Shown in pieces: positions 1-11,983 of a stretch of DNA of 64,000 bases. The notes beneath the pieces were generated by a model. That model ran no database searches, was not told the DNA's origin, and worked only from the letters and a program-made list of their open reading frames with translations. The stretch comes from Hippophae tibetana (Eukaryota > Streptophyta > Magnoliopsida > Rosales > Elaeagnaceae). The DNA is taken from NCBI GenBank assembly GCA_037013495.1, contig CM072812.1:61970938-62034937 (forward strand), given 5' to 3'. Numbering within the stretch: the first letter of the stretch is position 1; every line of letters starts with the position of its first letter. Position numbers and translations under genes: made by a program.

Positions 1-3000
1 AAAGCATGGAGAACTGAATTAAGGCTTCATTGTATTTTCAAAAATTGAAACGAGATTCGATTTAAAATATTGTAATAGTCAGTTGAATGCACGAATTAAG
101 AGTTATTACTGTTTAAATTGCAACCCCAACCAATAATTGTTTTAAAACGATGAATTACAGCAGCTCTCTTATTTTTTTGAAGAACAAAGAGTGATTAAAC
201 ACAGAAAAAAAAAGATACGAATAATTTAAATAAAAAACAAAACGAATTTAAAAGACGAAAAAAAAGACAACAAAATGGAAATAAAATGCAAGACATGAAG
301 GATAAATTTTCCTTCTTTTTATTATTTTTTACCGAAGAACACAAAAACAAAATCCAATAATTATTTTTTTAAAAATATGAAGTTTAAAAAAAGATAGATG
401 AAGATAGATAACCTATTTTCACCAACAAAAGGTTGTGATACCAAATGATGTGTAAACTTTAGGTGAAGAACCAAGGAACTCAAAGGAATAGAAATGATCG
501 AATTGCTAAGAACGTAGTTAAGATAATGATATAAGAACTAAAAAGACCAAGAACCTAAAACAATGCAATAAGGTGCGACCAAACAATATGGCGTCGATAA
601 GTAATGTAAACGATTAAATTTTAGGTCAAAAACGTGGAGAACTGAAATAAGGCATCATTGTATTTTTAGGAATTATAAAGGTCTTCGATTTATAATATTA
701 TAATAGTTTATTCAATGCACGAATTAAGAGTTATTACAGTTTAAAGTTGCAATTGTAGTAAATAACTTTTTAAAAACTGCAAACTACAATAACTCTCTTG
801 TTTTTTGAAGAACAAAGAGTGATTAAACACAGAAAAAATAGGAAAAGGAAAGAGATATGAATAATTTAAAGAAAAGTATGAAGCTATATCCAAAGATGAA
901 AATAATGCCAAAAAAATTGATAGAAAATACAAGACATGAAGAACAAAAAGTCCTTTTTTTGTAATTTTTGACTCAATAACGACCAAAACAATGCAATAAC
1001 GATTTTTTTAAAATCTAAATTTTAAAAACGTATAGAGGAAGATAGATAACCTATTTTCACCAACCAAGGCTTTGATAAAAAATGATGTGCATCCTTTTGG
1101 AAAACAATATAAGATCTCAAGGGAACAGGAACGATTGAATTGCTAAAAACGTAGTTAAGATGATCAAATTTGATCTCTAAAGAACAAACCCTAAAACAAC
1201 ACAATAAGGTACGACAAAACATTAAAACGGCGGAAAGTAGTGTGAACGATTAAATTTTGGTTCAAAAATAAGGACAATCGAACGAAGGCTTCATTGTATT
1301 TTTAAAAACTGAAACGAGATTCGATTTAAAATATTATAATAGTAAGTTGAATACACGAATTAAGAGTTATTACTGTTTAAAGTTGCAACCCCAATCAATA
1401 ATTGTTTTAAAACTATGAACTAGAGCAGTGCTCTTATTTTTTTGAAGAACAAAGAGTGATTAAACACAGAAAAAAAAAAGATGCGAATAATTCAAATAAA
1501 AAAACAAAAACAACGGCAACAAAAAGGAATGAAAATGCAAAACATGAAGGACAAAGTTACCTTTTCTTTTTATTTTTTACCCAAGAACGCAAAAACAAAA
1601 TCCCGTAATGATTTTTTAAAAAATATAAAGTTTATAAATAGATAGATGAAGATAGATAACCTGTTTTCACCAACAAAAGGCTCGGATACCAAATGATGCG
1701 TATCCTTTAGGCAAAGAACATAGGAACTCAAAGGAATAGAAATGATTGAATTGCTAAGAACATAGTTAAGATAATGATATAAGATGTCTAAAGACCAAGA
1801 ACCTAAAACAACGCAATAAGGTGCGACCAAACAATAAGACGTCGATAAGTAATGTAAACGATTAAATTTTGGTTCAAAAACGTGGAAAACTGAAATAAGG
1901 CATCATTGTATTTTTAGGAATTGAAAAGGTCTTCGATTCATAATATTATAATAGTTTATTCAATGCACAAATTAAGAGTTATTACACTTTAAAGTTGCAA
2001 TTGTAATAAATAACTTTTTTAAAACTACGAACAACAACAACTCTCTTGTTTTTTGAAGAACAAAGAGTGATTAAACATAGAAAAAATAGGAAAAGGAAAG
2101 AGATACGAATAATTTAAAGAAAAGTATCAAACTATAGTCAAAGATGAAAATAATGCCAACAAAATTGATAGAAAATACAAGACATGAGGAACAAAATTTC
2201 CTTCTTTTGTTTTGTATTTTTTGAATCAATAATGCCGAAAACAATGCAAAAACAATTTTTTTTTTAAATCTAAAATGTAAAACCGGATAGGGGAAGATAG
2301 ATAACCTATTTTCACCAACCAAGGCTTTGATGCGAACTGATGTGTAAACTTTAGGCAAACAACATAGGATCTCAAGGGAACATGAACGATTGAATTGCTA
2401 AAAACGTAGTTAAGATGATCAAATTTGATCTCTAAAGAACAAACCGTAAAATAACGCAATAAGGTGCGACAAAACATTAAAACGTCAGTAAGTAGTGTAA
2501 ACGATTAAATTTTTGTTCAAAAGCATGGAGAACTGAATTAAGGCTTCATTGTATTTTTAAAAATTGAAACGAGATTCGATTTAAAACATTGTAATAGTCA
2601 GTTGAATGCACGAATTAAGAGTTATTACTGTTTAAATTGCAACCCCCACTAATAATTGTTTTAAAACGATGAATTACAGCAGCTTTCTTATTCTTTTAAA
2701 AAACAATGAGTGATTAAACACAGAAAAAAAAATAAGAATAATTTAAATAAAAAGACAAAACGAATTTAAAAGACGAAAACAAAGACAACAAAATGGAAAT
2801 AAAATGCAAGACATGAAGGATAAATTTTCCTTCTTTTTATTATTTTTTACCGAAGAACGCAAAAACAAAATCCAATAATGATTTTTTTAAAAATATAAAG
2901 TTTAAAAAAAGATAGATGGAGATAGATAACCTATTTTAACCAACAAAAGGCTGTGATACCAAATGATGTGTATCCTTTAGGTGAAGAACCAAGGAACTCA

Positions 3001-4895
3001 AAGGAAAAGAAATGATTGAATTGCTAAGAACGTAGTTAAGATAATGATATAAGAACTAAAAAGACCAAGAACCTAAAACAATGCAATAAGGTGCGACCAA
3101 ACAATATGACGTTGATAAGTAATGTAAACGATTAAATTTTGGGTCAAAAACGTGGAGAACTGAAATAAGGCATCATTGTATTTTTAGGAATTGAAAATGT
3201 CTTCGATTTATAATATTATAATAGTTTATTCAATGCACGAATTAAGAGTTATTACAGTTTAAAGTTGCAATTGTAGTAAATAACATTTGTAAAACTATGA
3301 ACTACAGCAACTCTCTTGTTTTTTGAAGAACAAAGAGTGATTAAACACAGAAAAAATAGGAAAAGGAAAGAGATACGAATAATTTAAAGAAAACTATGAA
3401 ACTAAATCCAAAGGCGAGAAAATTGGCAACAAAATTGATAGAAAATACAAGACATGAAGAACAAAATTTCCATCTTTTGTTTTGTATTTTTTGACTCAAT
3501 AACGCCGAAAACAATGCAAAAACAAATTTTTTTTAAATCTAAAATGTAACAACGGATAGGGGAAGATAGATAACCTATTTTCACCAACCAAGGCTTTGAT
3601 GCGAAGTGATGTGTAAACTTTAGGCAAACAACATAGGATCTCAAGGGAACATGAACGATTGAATTGCTAAAAACGTAGTTAAGATGATCAAATTTGATCT
3701 CCAAAGAACAAACCGTAAAACAACGCAATAAGGTGCGACAACACATTAAAACGTCAGTAAGTAGTGTAAACAATTAAATTTTTATTCAAAAGCACGGAGA
3801 ACTGAATTAAGGCTTCATTTTATTTTTAAAAATTGAAACGAGATTCGATTTAAAATATTGTAATAGTCAGTTGAATGCACGAATTAAGAGTTATTACTGT
3901 TTAAATTGCAACCCCAACCAATAATTGTTTTAAAACGATGAATTACAGCAGCTCTCTTATTTTTTTGAAGAACAAAGAGTGATTAAACACAGAAAAAACA
4001 AGATACGTATAATTCAAATCAAAAAACGAAAACAACGGCAACAAAATGGAAAGAAAATGCAAGACATGAAATACAAAGTTTCCTTTTCTTATGATTTTTT
4101 ACCCAAGAACGCAAAATAAAATCCAATAATGATTTTTAAAAAAATATAAAGTTTAAAAACAGATAGATGAAGATAGATAACCTATTTTCACCAACAAAAG
4201 GCTCTGATACCAAATAATGCGTATCCATTAGGCGAAAAACCTAGGAACTCAAAGGAATAACAACGATTGAATTGCTAGAACGTAGTTAAGATAATGATAT
4301 AAGAACTCTAAAGACCAAGAACCTAAAGTAAATGCAATAAGGTGCGACCAAACAATATGACGTCGATAAGTAATGTAAACGATTAAATTTTGGGTCAAAA
4401 ACGTGGAGAACTGAAATAAGGCATCATTGTATTTTTAGGAATTGAAAAGGTCTTCGATTTATAATATTATAATAGTTTATTCAATGCACGAATTAAGAGT
4501 TATTAGAGTGTAAAGTTTCAATTGTAGTAAATAACATTTTTAAACCTAGGAACTACAACAACTCTCTTGATTTTTTGAAGAACAAAGAGTGATTAAACAA
4601 AGAAAAAACAGGAAAAGGAAAGAGATACGAATAATTTAAAGAAAACTACGAAACTAAATCCAAAGACGAAAATAATGGCAACAAATTGAAAGAAAATACA
4701 AGACATGAAGAACAAAAAGTCCTTTTTTTTGTAATTTTTGACTCAATAACGACGAAAAAAATGTAATAACAATTTTTTTAAAATCTAAATTTTAAAAACG
4801 TATAGAGGAAGATAGATAACCTATTTTCACCTACCAAGGCTTTGATAAAAAATGATGTGCATCCTTTTGGCAAACAACATAAGATCTCTAGGGAA
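1..4895 (-). repeat. Satellite array, block 1 (TRIM-like monomers, A/B alternation)
   Basis: Head-to-tail monomers of about 610-640 bp. The anchor GGCTTCATTG (type A) or GGCATCATTG (type B) recurs near 23, 651, 1287, 1899, 2542, 3169, 3811 and 4420, so A and B alternate and the true period is about 1.26 kb. Type A carries TTTTACCCAAGAACGC-like sequence and a GCTCTGATACCA-like site; type B carries TTTTGACTCAATAACG and a degenerate version of that site. The block begins before the window and is cut by the LTR element at 4896. Short minus-strand open frames recur at the same monomer phase and look like by-products of the repeat. Orientation is given as minus because the primer site and purine tract read that way. 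Confidence 0.95.
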
Positions 4896-5337
4896 TGATG
4901 AGTGCTCAAAAAGCACTAAAATAACCATGATTTTATGCACATTAATTGATTAAAAATATATATATTTATATGTTTTATCATATATTTATATAAATTTGTC
5001 TTTTTCGGAATCACGGGTATTTTTATTGTTTTTCAGGTATTTTGGCTTAAAAACGCAACTTAAAGACTCAAAGAGGAATACTAGAAGCAATACATCACAA
5101 ATATATTAATAAATAAATGGGGAAAGGTAAAAAATATGGAAAAATTGGACAAAATGGGTCAAAAATGTCAAAAATGTCAAAAAGGAAAAAATCGCGCACC
5201 AGCCTTCAAATCCGCGCGCGCCCCAGCGCGCGGCTACTATTCACACGCGCCAAGCTGCGCGCAGCGACAGCCATCAGCGCGCCCAGCAACCCCTTTTCAC
5301 CCCATTTTTCACGTGCAGCCACCCCATGACATCATGC

Positions 5338-5433
5338 TGACGTCATCAATGACCTCAACATTTCCATTACGCATTTTTACAATTTTTTAACATTTGTTTA
5401 CTCATTTTTTCTCTCCATCCTCACCTATAAATA
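5338..5433 (+). promoter_or_regulatory. LTR promoter: TGACGTCA palindrome plus TATAAATA
   Basis: A perfect TGACGTCA (5338-5345) lies about 80 bp before TATAAATA (5426-5433). TGACGTCA is the core bound by plant bZIP factors of the TGA and related groups. The same palindrome is present in the 3' LTR (10564), the minus-strand fragment (24401), the solo LTR (two copies, 40141 and 40151) and the LTR at 58916 (59347). The TATA box is also at 10652 and 59435. Retention in five diverged LTRs suggests that it matters for transcription of the element. Confidence 0.7.
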
Positions 5434-6173
5434 CTCCCCTTCCCTTCACTTCAAAACACACCTTCAACACCTCCAAATACATTCTTTTCTCTCTTTCTTT
5501 CTCTCTTTTCTTAGATTTTTAGTTTTTCTTAGTTTTTAGTTAATTTCTCTTAGTTTTAGAGTTCTTCCCTTTTTCGGAAGAACTAGTTATGTTTATGTAA
5601 TTTTTTAGCTTTTTGATTCAATAAATGGGAGTGCAAATTCCGCTTGGTTTTTTTCCAGCAACGGGAATAGCGTCGAAGTTCTGTAAGGATTTTATTTTCT
5701 TTACAGTTATTTTTTATGCTTTATTCTTACATGTTATATTTAATTTGTCTGTGATTAAATTTAACTGTTCTGGCTGTTTAGTAAACATGATGTAATAATA
5801 ACGTTGTTATGCTTACGAAATATTAAATAGGTGAAAATCTCTAAAATGAATTGATTTTGTTTTTATTCATGATTTTATATTAAGAATGTTAGAGAGAAAT
5901 ATATTATTTTTCATTACAAACTTAAACCTGAAAATTAGATTTTAAGGTTTAGTTATCCGGTCTGATTTAGAGTAGTGCTCTTTTATTTGATGGTACAATC
6001 GCCCGGTAGTTAGAGTGAAGCTGTATTTCAAAAGTTTTTATAAGAATTATTATCTGAAAATGTATTGACGACATGTTTTCAGTAGTGGTTTTAAAACTTG
6101 AAAGTTAGTACTCGGATAACTAAATTCTTAGGTTTAATTTGGACACCTTGAATAAAGTTTAAACTGTCTAACC

Positions 6174-6319
6174 CCACCAAAGGTGGCATTTAAATGGTTC
6201 ATTTTCAATCTCTTAGAAAAAGGAATTAATTTAATTAAGCAAATTAGTTATCAACCCCACCCATAGGTGTTAATTGATTTGTTTGGTTAACAAAGAATAT
6301 CTAACCCCACCAAAGGTGG
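6174..6319 (+). repeat. Repeated CCACC-AAA-GGTGG hairpins in the 3' part of the LTR
   Basis: AACCCCACCAAAGGTGG occurs at about 6171 and 6304, with a variant (CCACCCATAGGTG) between them near 6257. Each can fold into a 5-bp stem with a 3-base loop. The spacing is about 65-70 bp. The same three sites are in the 3' LTR (from about 11398) and the LTR at 58916 (from about 60213); the solo LTR keeps the first one intact. Role unknown. Confidence 0.75.
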
Positions 6320-6763
6320 TATTCATACAATAAAGGGAGAATCAATAAATATCAATTCATATCTTTAATAACCTAGATAATATGAGCAAGCATAATTAAC
6401 TTAGTTATTATATCCATAAATACTCCACCATTATAAATGATAAAATTTTCATAAATGTTTATTGAATCTATGTTTATTTTTATGTCAATAGATTAAAAAC
6501 ACAAAACCCCAAAATATCGTGACAGGATGTTTAGGATTTAATTTCGTTTTTAAAAGTTTGAGTAATAAATTAAAAACCACATACATTCCTTCCTTAGATC
6601 GACCTTGGGAGTATACTTATCATTTTCTACGAAATGATTCGTGCACTTGCGAGAGTTTTATTAATATTAAAACCAAAGTATTGGCAAGAATCGGTGATGC
6701 CGATTTTCGCTCAACAAGTTTTTGGCGCCGTTGCCGGAGATGGCATCAATCTCATCAAGTTTT

Positions 6764-6780
6764 TGGCGCCGTTGCCGGGG
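6764..6780 (+). other. Primer-binding site for tRNA-Asp
   Basis: TGGCGCCGTTGCCGGGG is complementary to the 3' end of plant tRNA-Asp (…CCCCGGCAACGGCG plus CCA). It lies six bases after the 5' LTR end. A near copy (6723-6739) sits inside the LTR end, 41 bp upstream. Confidence 0.85.
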
Positions 6781-6789
6781 AAGGAATAT

Positions 6790-7640
6790 CAGTTTTTAAA
6801 TTATATATCAAAATTTTAAAAACATTTTTGTGCTGTAAATAATTGTGATTTGTTTTTTGTTTTAATAAAAAATAATAATCAAATTTCAAATTTCATAAGA
6901 AATAATAAAAAATATATATATTTTTTTAGTAAAATAATTTAGAAATTTGAAATTTGAAGTAAAAAATTTAAAAATTTAAAAATTTTAAGATAAAAAAAAT
7001 AAAATAAATAATATAGTTTAAATAGTAAAATAAAATTACCATTCATGAATAGAAAAAAAATAATAAAAAAAATTAAAAACTTAAAAAAAAAACTTTAAGA
7101 TAAAAAAAATAATAATATAGTGTAAATATTAAAATAAAATTACCAATCATGAATAGTAAAAAAAAAAAAAATTTAAATTAAAAATAATATAAAAATAAAA
7201 TAAAAATAAAAAAATAAAACTTACTTTTAATTTTCATTTAATCTTAATTTTTATTTTATTTTATTTTATTTTACCTTTTTCAATTTTAATTTATTTTATT
7301 TTTATTTTATTTTTATTAATTTTATTTTTATTTTTTTTCTTTATTTTCTTTAACTATTTTTTTCTCTCTCTTAATTTTTATTTAACTTAATTAACTTAGA
7401 TTTTTACTAACTTAATTAACTTAGTTTTTTTAATTAACTTAGATTTTTCATTAACTTAATTATCTTAGATTTTTAGTTTACTTAACTTAATTAACTTAAC
7501 TTTTTAATTAACTTTGATTAACTTAGTTTTTTTTAATTAATTTAGATTTTTTTTAACTTAACCAACTTAGCTTTTTAATTAACTTAGATTTTAATTAACT
7601 TAAATTTTGACTTAACTGAACTTAATTAACTTAATTTTAA
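6790..7640 (+). repeat. AT-rich tandem repeats in the element interior
   Basis: From about 6890 to 7190 a unit of roughly 100 bp, containing AAAATAAAATTACCATTCAT and TGAATAGTAAAA, is repeated at least twice. From about 7200 to 7370 there are runs of TTTTATTTTA. From about 7375 to 7640 a degenerate minisatellite of TTAATTAACTTAG units (about 15-25 bp) fills the sequence. The same CATGAATAGTAAAA repeat is seen in the sister element at 61020-61380. There is no coding potential. Confidence 0.75.
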
Positions 7641-10091
7641 TAGCATGAAAAGTAAAGATCTAAGGGAGTTCTGTCTAGAAGACTAGTTCTTGGAAGCCTT
7701 TGTGCCACTAGTCTTTCCTCGGAACGTTGTTCTGTCTAGGAGGATGGTTTTTAAGGAGCCTTTGCTCCACCATTATTTCCTGGGAGCACTCTTGGTTAAT
7801 AGTGATTATGTTATTTTAACTTAAATAAAAAAAAATTAAAAATTAAAAAAATACAAAAAATACAAAAAACAAAAAAATACAAAAAAAAAGAAAAAATTCT
7901 GAAACTATCTCCAAAATTTTAAAGTTTTAATTACAATCTCAAGAGTTAGTTTCTTTGTTTTATCTAGGTACAATTGTGTTTTGATGCCTTCATTATTTGA
8001 TTTGCACCTAGATGCGGGTTATCTAAAACCCTCAAGCATGCCCCTAGTTTTTGGTACAGAAAAATTTGAAAATCAATAGGAAATGTTTGAAAGAGTATAG
8101 GTAGACAACCTTGTCTTACTTGTAGGTTTGATTGAATCAATTATGAGGGGATATTGAGTTTACTTAAAAGGAAATCCCAAGTTACGTCTTGCTAAGACGT
8201 TAAACTAAGCGCTGGATGGGAGGCAACCCATCATTTTAGGTAATTTTCTGTTATTTATTTTATTTACTTAATTTTATTGTTTATTTTAGTTTAATAATTT
8301 TTAAATTGTTAAAACTAAAAATATTTGTTGGGATGTTAGAAGTTTACAGCGATCTGTCTGTATACACTTTAATAATGAATATGATGGATGCACCTGCATT
8401 TCTCCATTACTACTTACACATTCTCAGGAAATAGGTAATTTTTCTTCTCTTTTCTCTTTAATTTATAGTTGTTACATTGATGACAATGTAAGTTCTAGGT
8501 TGGGGGTGGTGAAAAGTTACCATGCTTAATTAGAAAGAAAAAAAAGATTTAACAATTTAAAAATTTTAAAAAAAAATTCTCACAAAAATTTATCAATTCT
8601 TTAAATCAAATTTAAGTAAATAGTTAAGTCTTTTGTACTGTTAGATTAATTTTTGAAAACATATCATGAAATATTTTGTAATTATTTTTGATAATTAGTT
8701 AGTTTTTGTCATAACTAGTATTTCTTGATAAAATGTGGAAATTATATTAAACCCAAAATCGGTGTTTATGAATTTTTTTTTAGTGGAGACTACCCTTGTG
8801 AGATATAATTTGAGCCTAAATTCTTTTATTCAGAGTGAAATATATATTTTTTCTACTCCAAACACATTTCTTATTTATTCAAATTTTTAGATGATCTCTA
8901 TAGGTTAATGCATTGAATGTATGAATTTTTTCTCATCTTAATAAAGTATCATATATTTTTTATTATTATTTTTGCTTAGATTAAATGATTTGAGTAGAAA
9001 TTGATAGTATATGCTTATATCTCATTTATGCATGACTGCTACAAAAACAAAAAGACATATCTGGGGTTACCTAAACCAAGATCAAACAGAAAAGCCACAA
9101 AATTAACCACTCACCAAAATCCTAAAAAATGAACAATCTGTACATGGGTTGACTCTCTAAAAAAATACATATATTGAAAAATATCTACAAAACAAATAGA
9201 GAGATAAAAAATATATATAGTATCATCTACATACTATGACCCACATTCCCTACAAAGTTGTGAGTACAGGCTAATTACAAAAGAAAGATATAGGAAGTAA
9301 TTCCCTAAAAAGTCATTGCAATTTCTTCATTTGTAAAAAGCATATATCTTGAAATTCTTTCTTAATGAGTTTGATTTATGCATGAAAATAATTTTTGTAT
9401 ATGATATCTTTATAATTTATACATTCGATTCCTTTCATGAGATCAATGTTAAAATAACACTTTGAGCCTTTATTCTTTATACATATGCGAACATATTAGT
9501 TCATTTCTATACATCAACTCTTTCGCATATAAATTAGTATGAGTGTTTGAACCCATAGGATTCAGTGTTTTAAGAGTATTGACTTGTGAGGAATAGAGTT
9601 GAAGCGAATTCTGATTCATGACACTGAAATTGGGTAAAATTAAATTGATACATTTTTTATAGGAAATATGAAAATGATTTTCGAATAATTATTATAATAA
9701 AATCATTATTGTTTAAAGAGATTAAAATAACTTATGCTTGAGATTTTAATTATGATCTTAAAAGAGATTACAAAGTATGAGACATTTTTGTGATATGTTG
9801 TTTCCTTTTATCCTTAAATTAATTTTTGATTTTGTTGTAATTTTAGTTTTTGATTTGATTGTTTTTATTGTTTCTTTTGATTTCTACATTTAGTTCAATG
9901 TTTGTGGGTATCATTACAGAAAACCCTCACGAGACTCAAACTCGTCCACTAGGGCAACCTAGGGGTTTAAAGGCTTGTTGTATAGGCTAAATGCAACCGT
10001 TTCAATCCACGAAAGTGATTTAGGATAGTTTAATTTTTAGTTTTTATCGCTTCTCTTGCTAAGGGACTAGCAAGAAGCTGGTTGGGGGTTG
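7641..10091 (+). other. Non-coding interior of the element, with Athila-type GGGAGGCAACCCAT segment and PPT
   Basis: No reading frame of note. At about 8170-8235, GTCTTGCTAAGACGTTAAAC is followed by GCGCTGGATGGGAGGCAACC; this kind of segment is common downstream of gag-pol in plant Athila-type elements, and a relative lies at 63160-63215. A 68-bp-scale pair of similar lines near 7670-7800 (CTAGTTCTTGGAAGCCTTTG, then a variant) is also shared with 61435-61560. The last bases before the 3' LTR, GGTTGGGGGTTG (10080-10091), serve as polypurine tract. The remainder is AT-rich and I see nothing else in it. Confidence 0.7.
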
Positions 10092-11983
10092 TGATGAGTG
10101 CTCAAAAAGCACTAAAATAACCATGATTTTATGCACATTAATTGATTAAAAATATATATATTTATATGTTTTATCATATATTTATATAAATTTGTCTTTT
10201 TCGGAATCACGGGTATTTTTATTGTCTTTCAGGTATTTTGGCTTTAAAACGCAACTTAAATACTCAAAGAGGAATACTTGAAGCAACACATCACAAATAT
10301 ATTAATAAATAAATGGGGAAAGGTCAAAAAACATGGAAAAATTGGACAAAATGGGTCAAAAAGGTCAAAAATGTCAAAAAGGAGAAAATCGCGCGCCAGC
10401 CTTCCAATCCGCGCGTGCCCCAGCGCGCGGCTACTGTTCACACGCACTGAGCTGCACACAGCAACAGCCATCCGCGCGCGCCCTGGCACCCAGCCGCCCC
10501 TTCCGCGCGCGCCGACGCCTTTTCACCCCATTTTTCACGTGCAGCCACCCCATGACATCATGCTGACGTCATCAATGACCTCAACATTTCCATTATGCAT
10601 TTTTACAATTTTTTAACATTTGTTTACTCATTTTTTCTCTCCATCCTCACCTATAAATACTCCCCTTCCCTTCACTTCAAAACACACCTTCAACACCTCC
10701 AAATACATTCTTTTCTCTCTTTCTTTCTCTCTTTTCTTAGATTTTTAGTTTTTCTTAGTTTTTAGTTAATTTCTCTTAGTTTTAGAGTTCATCCCTTTTT
10801 CGGAAGAACTAGTTATGTTTATGTAATTTTTTAGCTTTTTGATTCAATAAATGGGAGTGCAAATTCCGCTTGGTTTTTTTCCAGCAACGGGAATAGCGTC
10901 GAAGTTCTGTAAGGATTTTATTTTCTTTACAGTTATTTTTTATGCTTTATTCTTACATGTTATATTTAATTTGTCTGTGATTAAATTTAACTGTTCTGGC
11001 TGTTTAGTAAACATGATGTAATAATAACGTTGTTATGCTTACGAAATATTAAATAGGTGAAAATCTCTAAAATGAATTGATTTTGTTTTTATTCATGATT
11101 TTATATTAAGAATGTTAGAGAGAAATATATTATTTTTCATTACAAACTTAAACCTGAAAATTAGATTTTAAGGTTTAGTTATCCGGTCTGATTTAGAGTA
11201 GTGCTCTTTTATTTGATGGTACAATCGCCCGGTAGTTAGAGTGAAGCTGTATTTCAAAAGTTTTTATAAGAATTATTATCTGAAAATGTATTGACGACAT
11301 GTTTTCAGTAGTGGTTTTAAAACTTGAAAGTTAGTACTCGGATAACTAAATTCTTAGGTTTAATTTGGACACCTTGAATAAAGTTTAAACTGTCTAACCC
11401 CACCAAAGGTGGCATTTAAATGGTTCATTTTCAATCTCTTAGAAAAAGGAATTAATTTAATTAAGCAAATTAGTTATCAACCCCACCCATAGGTGTTAAT
11501 TGATTTGTTTGGTTAACAAAGAATATCTAACCCCACCAAAGGTGGTATTCATACAATAAAGGGAGAATCAATAAATATCAATTCATATCTTTAATAACCT
11601 AGATAATATGAGCAAGCATAATTAACTTAGTTATTATATCCATAAATACTCCACCATTATAAATGATAAAATTTTCATAAATGTTTATTGAATCTATGTT
11701 TATTTTTATGTCAATAGATTAAAAACACAAAACCCCAAAATATCGTGACAGGATGTTTAGGATTTAATTTCGTTTTTAAAAGTTTGAGTAATAAATTAAA
11801 AGCCACATACATTCCTTCCTTAGATCGACCTTGGGAGTATACTTATCATTTTCTACGAAATGATTCGTGCACTTGCGAGAGTTTTATTAATATTAAAACC
11901 AAAGTATTGGCAAGAATCGGTGATGCCGATTTTCGCTCATCAAGTTTTTGGCACCGTTGCCGGGGATGGCATCAATCTCATCA
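10092..11983 (+). repeat. 3' LTR of the Athila-like element (1892 bp)
   Basis: Direct copy of 4896-6757. It is about 30 bp longer, mostly in the GC-rich patch (10380-10530), where the two LTRs differ most. It carries the same TGACGTCA, TATAAATA, AATAAA and hairpin motifs, ends ATCTCATCA, and is followed by the target duplication GGGAA. Confidence 0.93.

Larger units (their letters stand above)
4896..6757 (+). repeat. 5' LTR of the Athila-like element (1862 bp)
   Basis: Begins TGATGAGTGC and ends ATCTCATCA, with short inverted termini TGATGAG/CTCATCA. The layout is an AT-rich start, a roughly 130 bp GC-rich patch near 5190-5320, a TGACGTCA palindrome (5338), a TATA box (5426), a pyrimidine-rich leader, an AATAAA signal near 5620 and a long 3' part with CCACC/GGTGG hairpins. 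Its last 40 or so bases contain a copy of the primer-binding sequence, which is not so in the other LTRs of the family. Confidence 0.93.
4896..11983 (+). mobile_element. Athila-like (Ty3/gypsy) non-coding LTR retrotransposon, whole-looking
   Basis: Two near-identical direct repeats (4896-6757 and 10092-11983) flank a 3.3 kb interior. The element starts TGATGAG, ends CTCATCA and is bordered by GGGAA on both sides (4891-4895 and 11984-11988), a 5-bp target duplication inside the satellite. The primer site after the 5' LTR matches the 3' end of plant tRNA-Asp, as used by Athila-type Ty3/gypsy elements. The interior has no gag, protease, RT or integrase frame: it is AT-rich repeats, a conserved GGGAGGCAACCCAT segment and a G-rich tract before the 3' LTR. 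It is therefore a non-autonomous (LARD-like) element that would need enzymes from a relative; the element at 58916 shares its LTR and has gag. The LTRs differ at only a few positions outside the GC-rich patch, so insertion was recent. Confidence 0.93.

Noticed and set aside
5117-5390. Open frames in the GC-rich LTR patch (also at 10278, 24240, 59103)
   Set aside because: Arg/Ala/Pro-rich by-products of GC-rich DNA on both strands; not conserved between copies in frame.
6519-6842. Open frame starting MTGCLGFNFVFK, seen in three LTRs (6519, 11745, 60653)
   Set aside because: It spans the LTR end and primer site and is repeated only because the LTR is. No family match.
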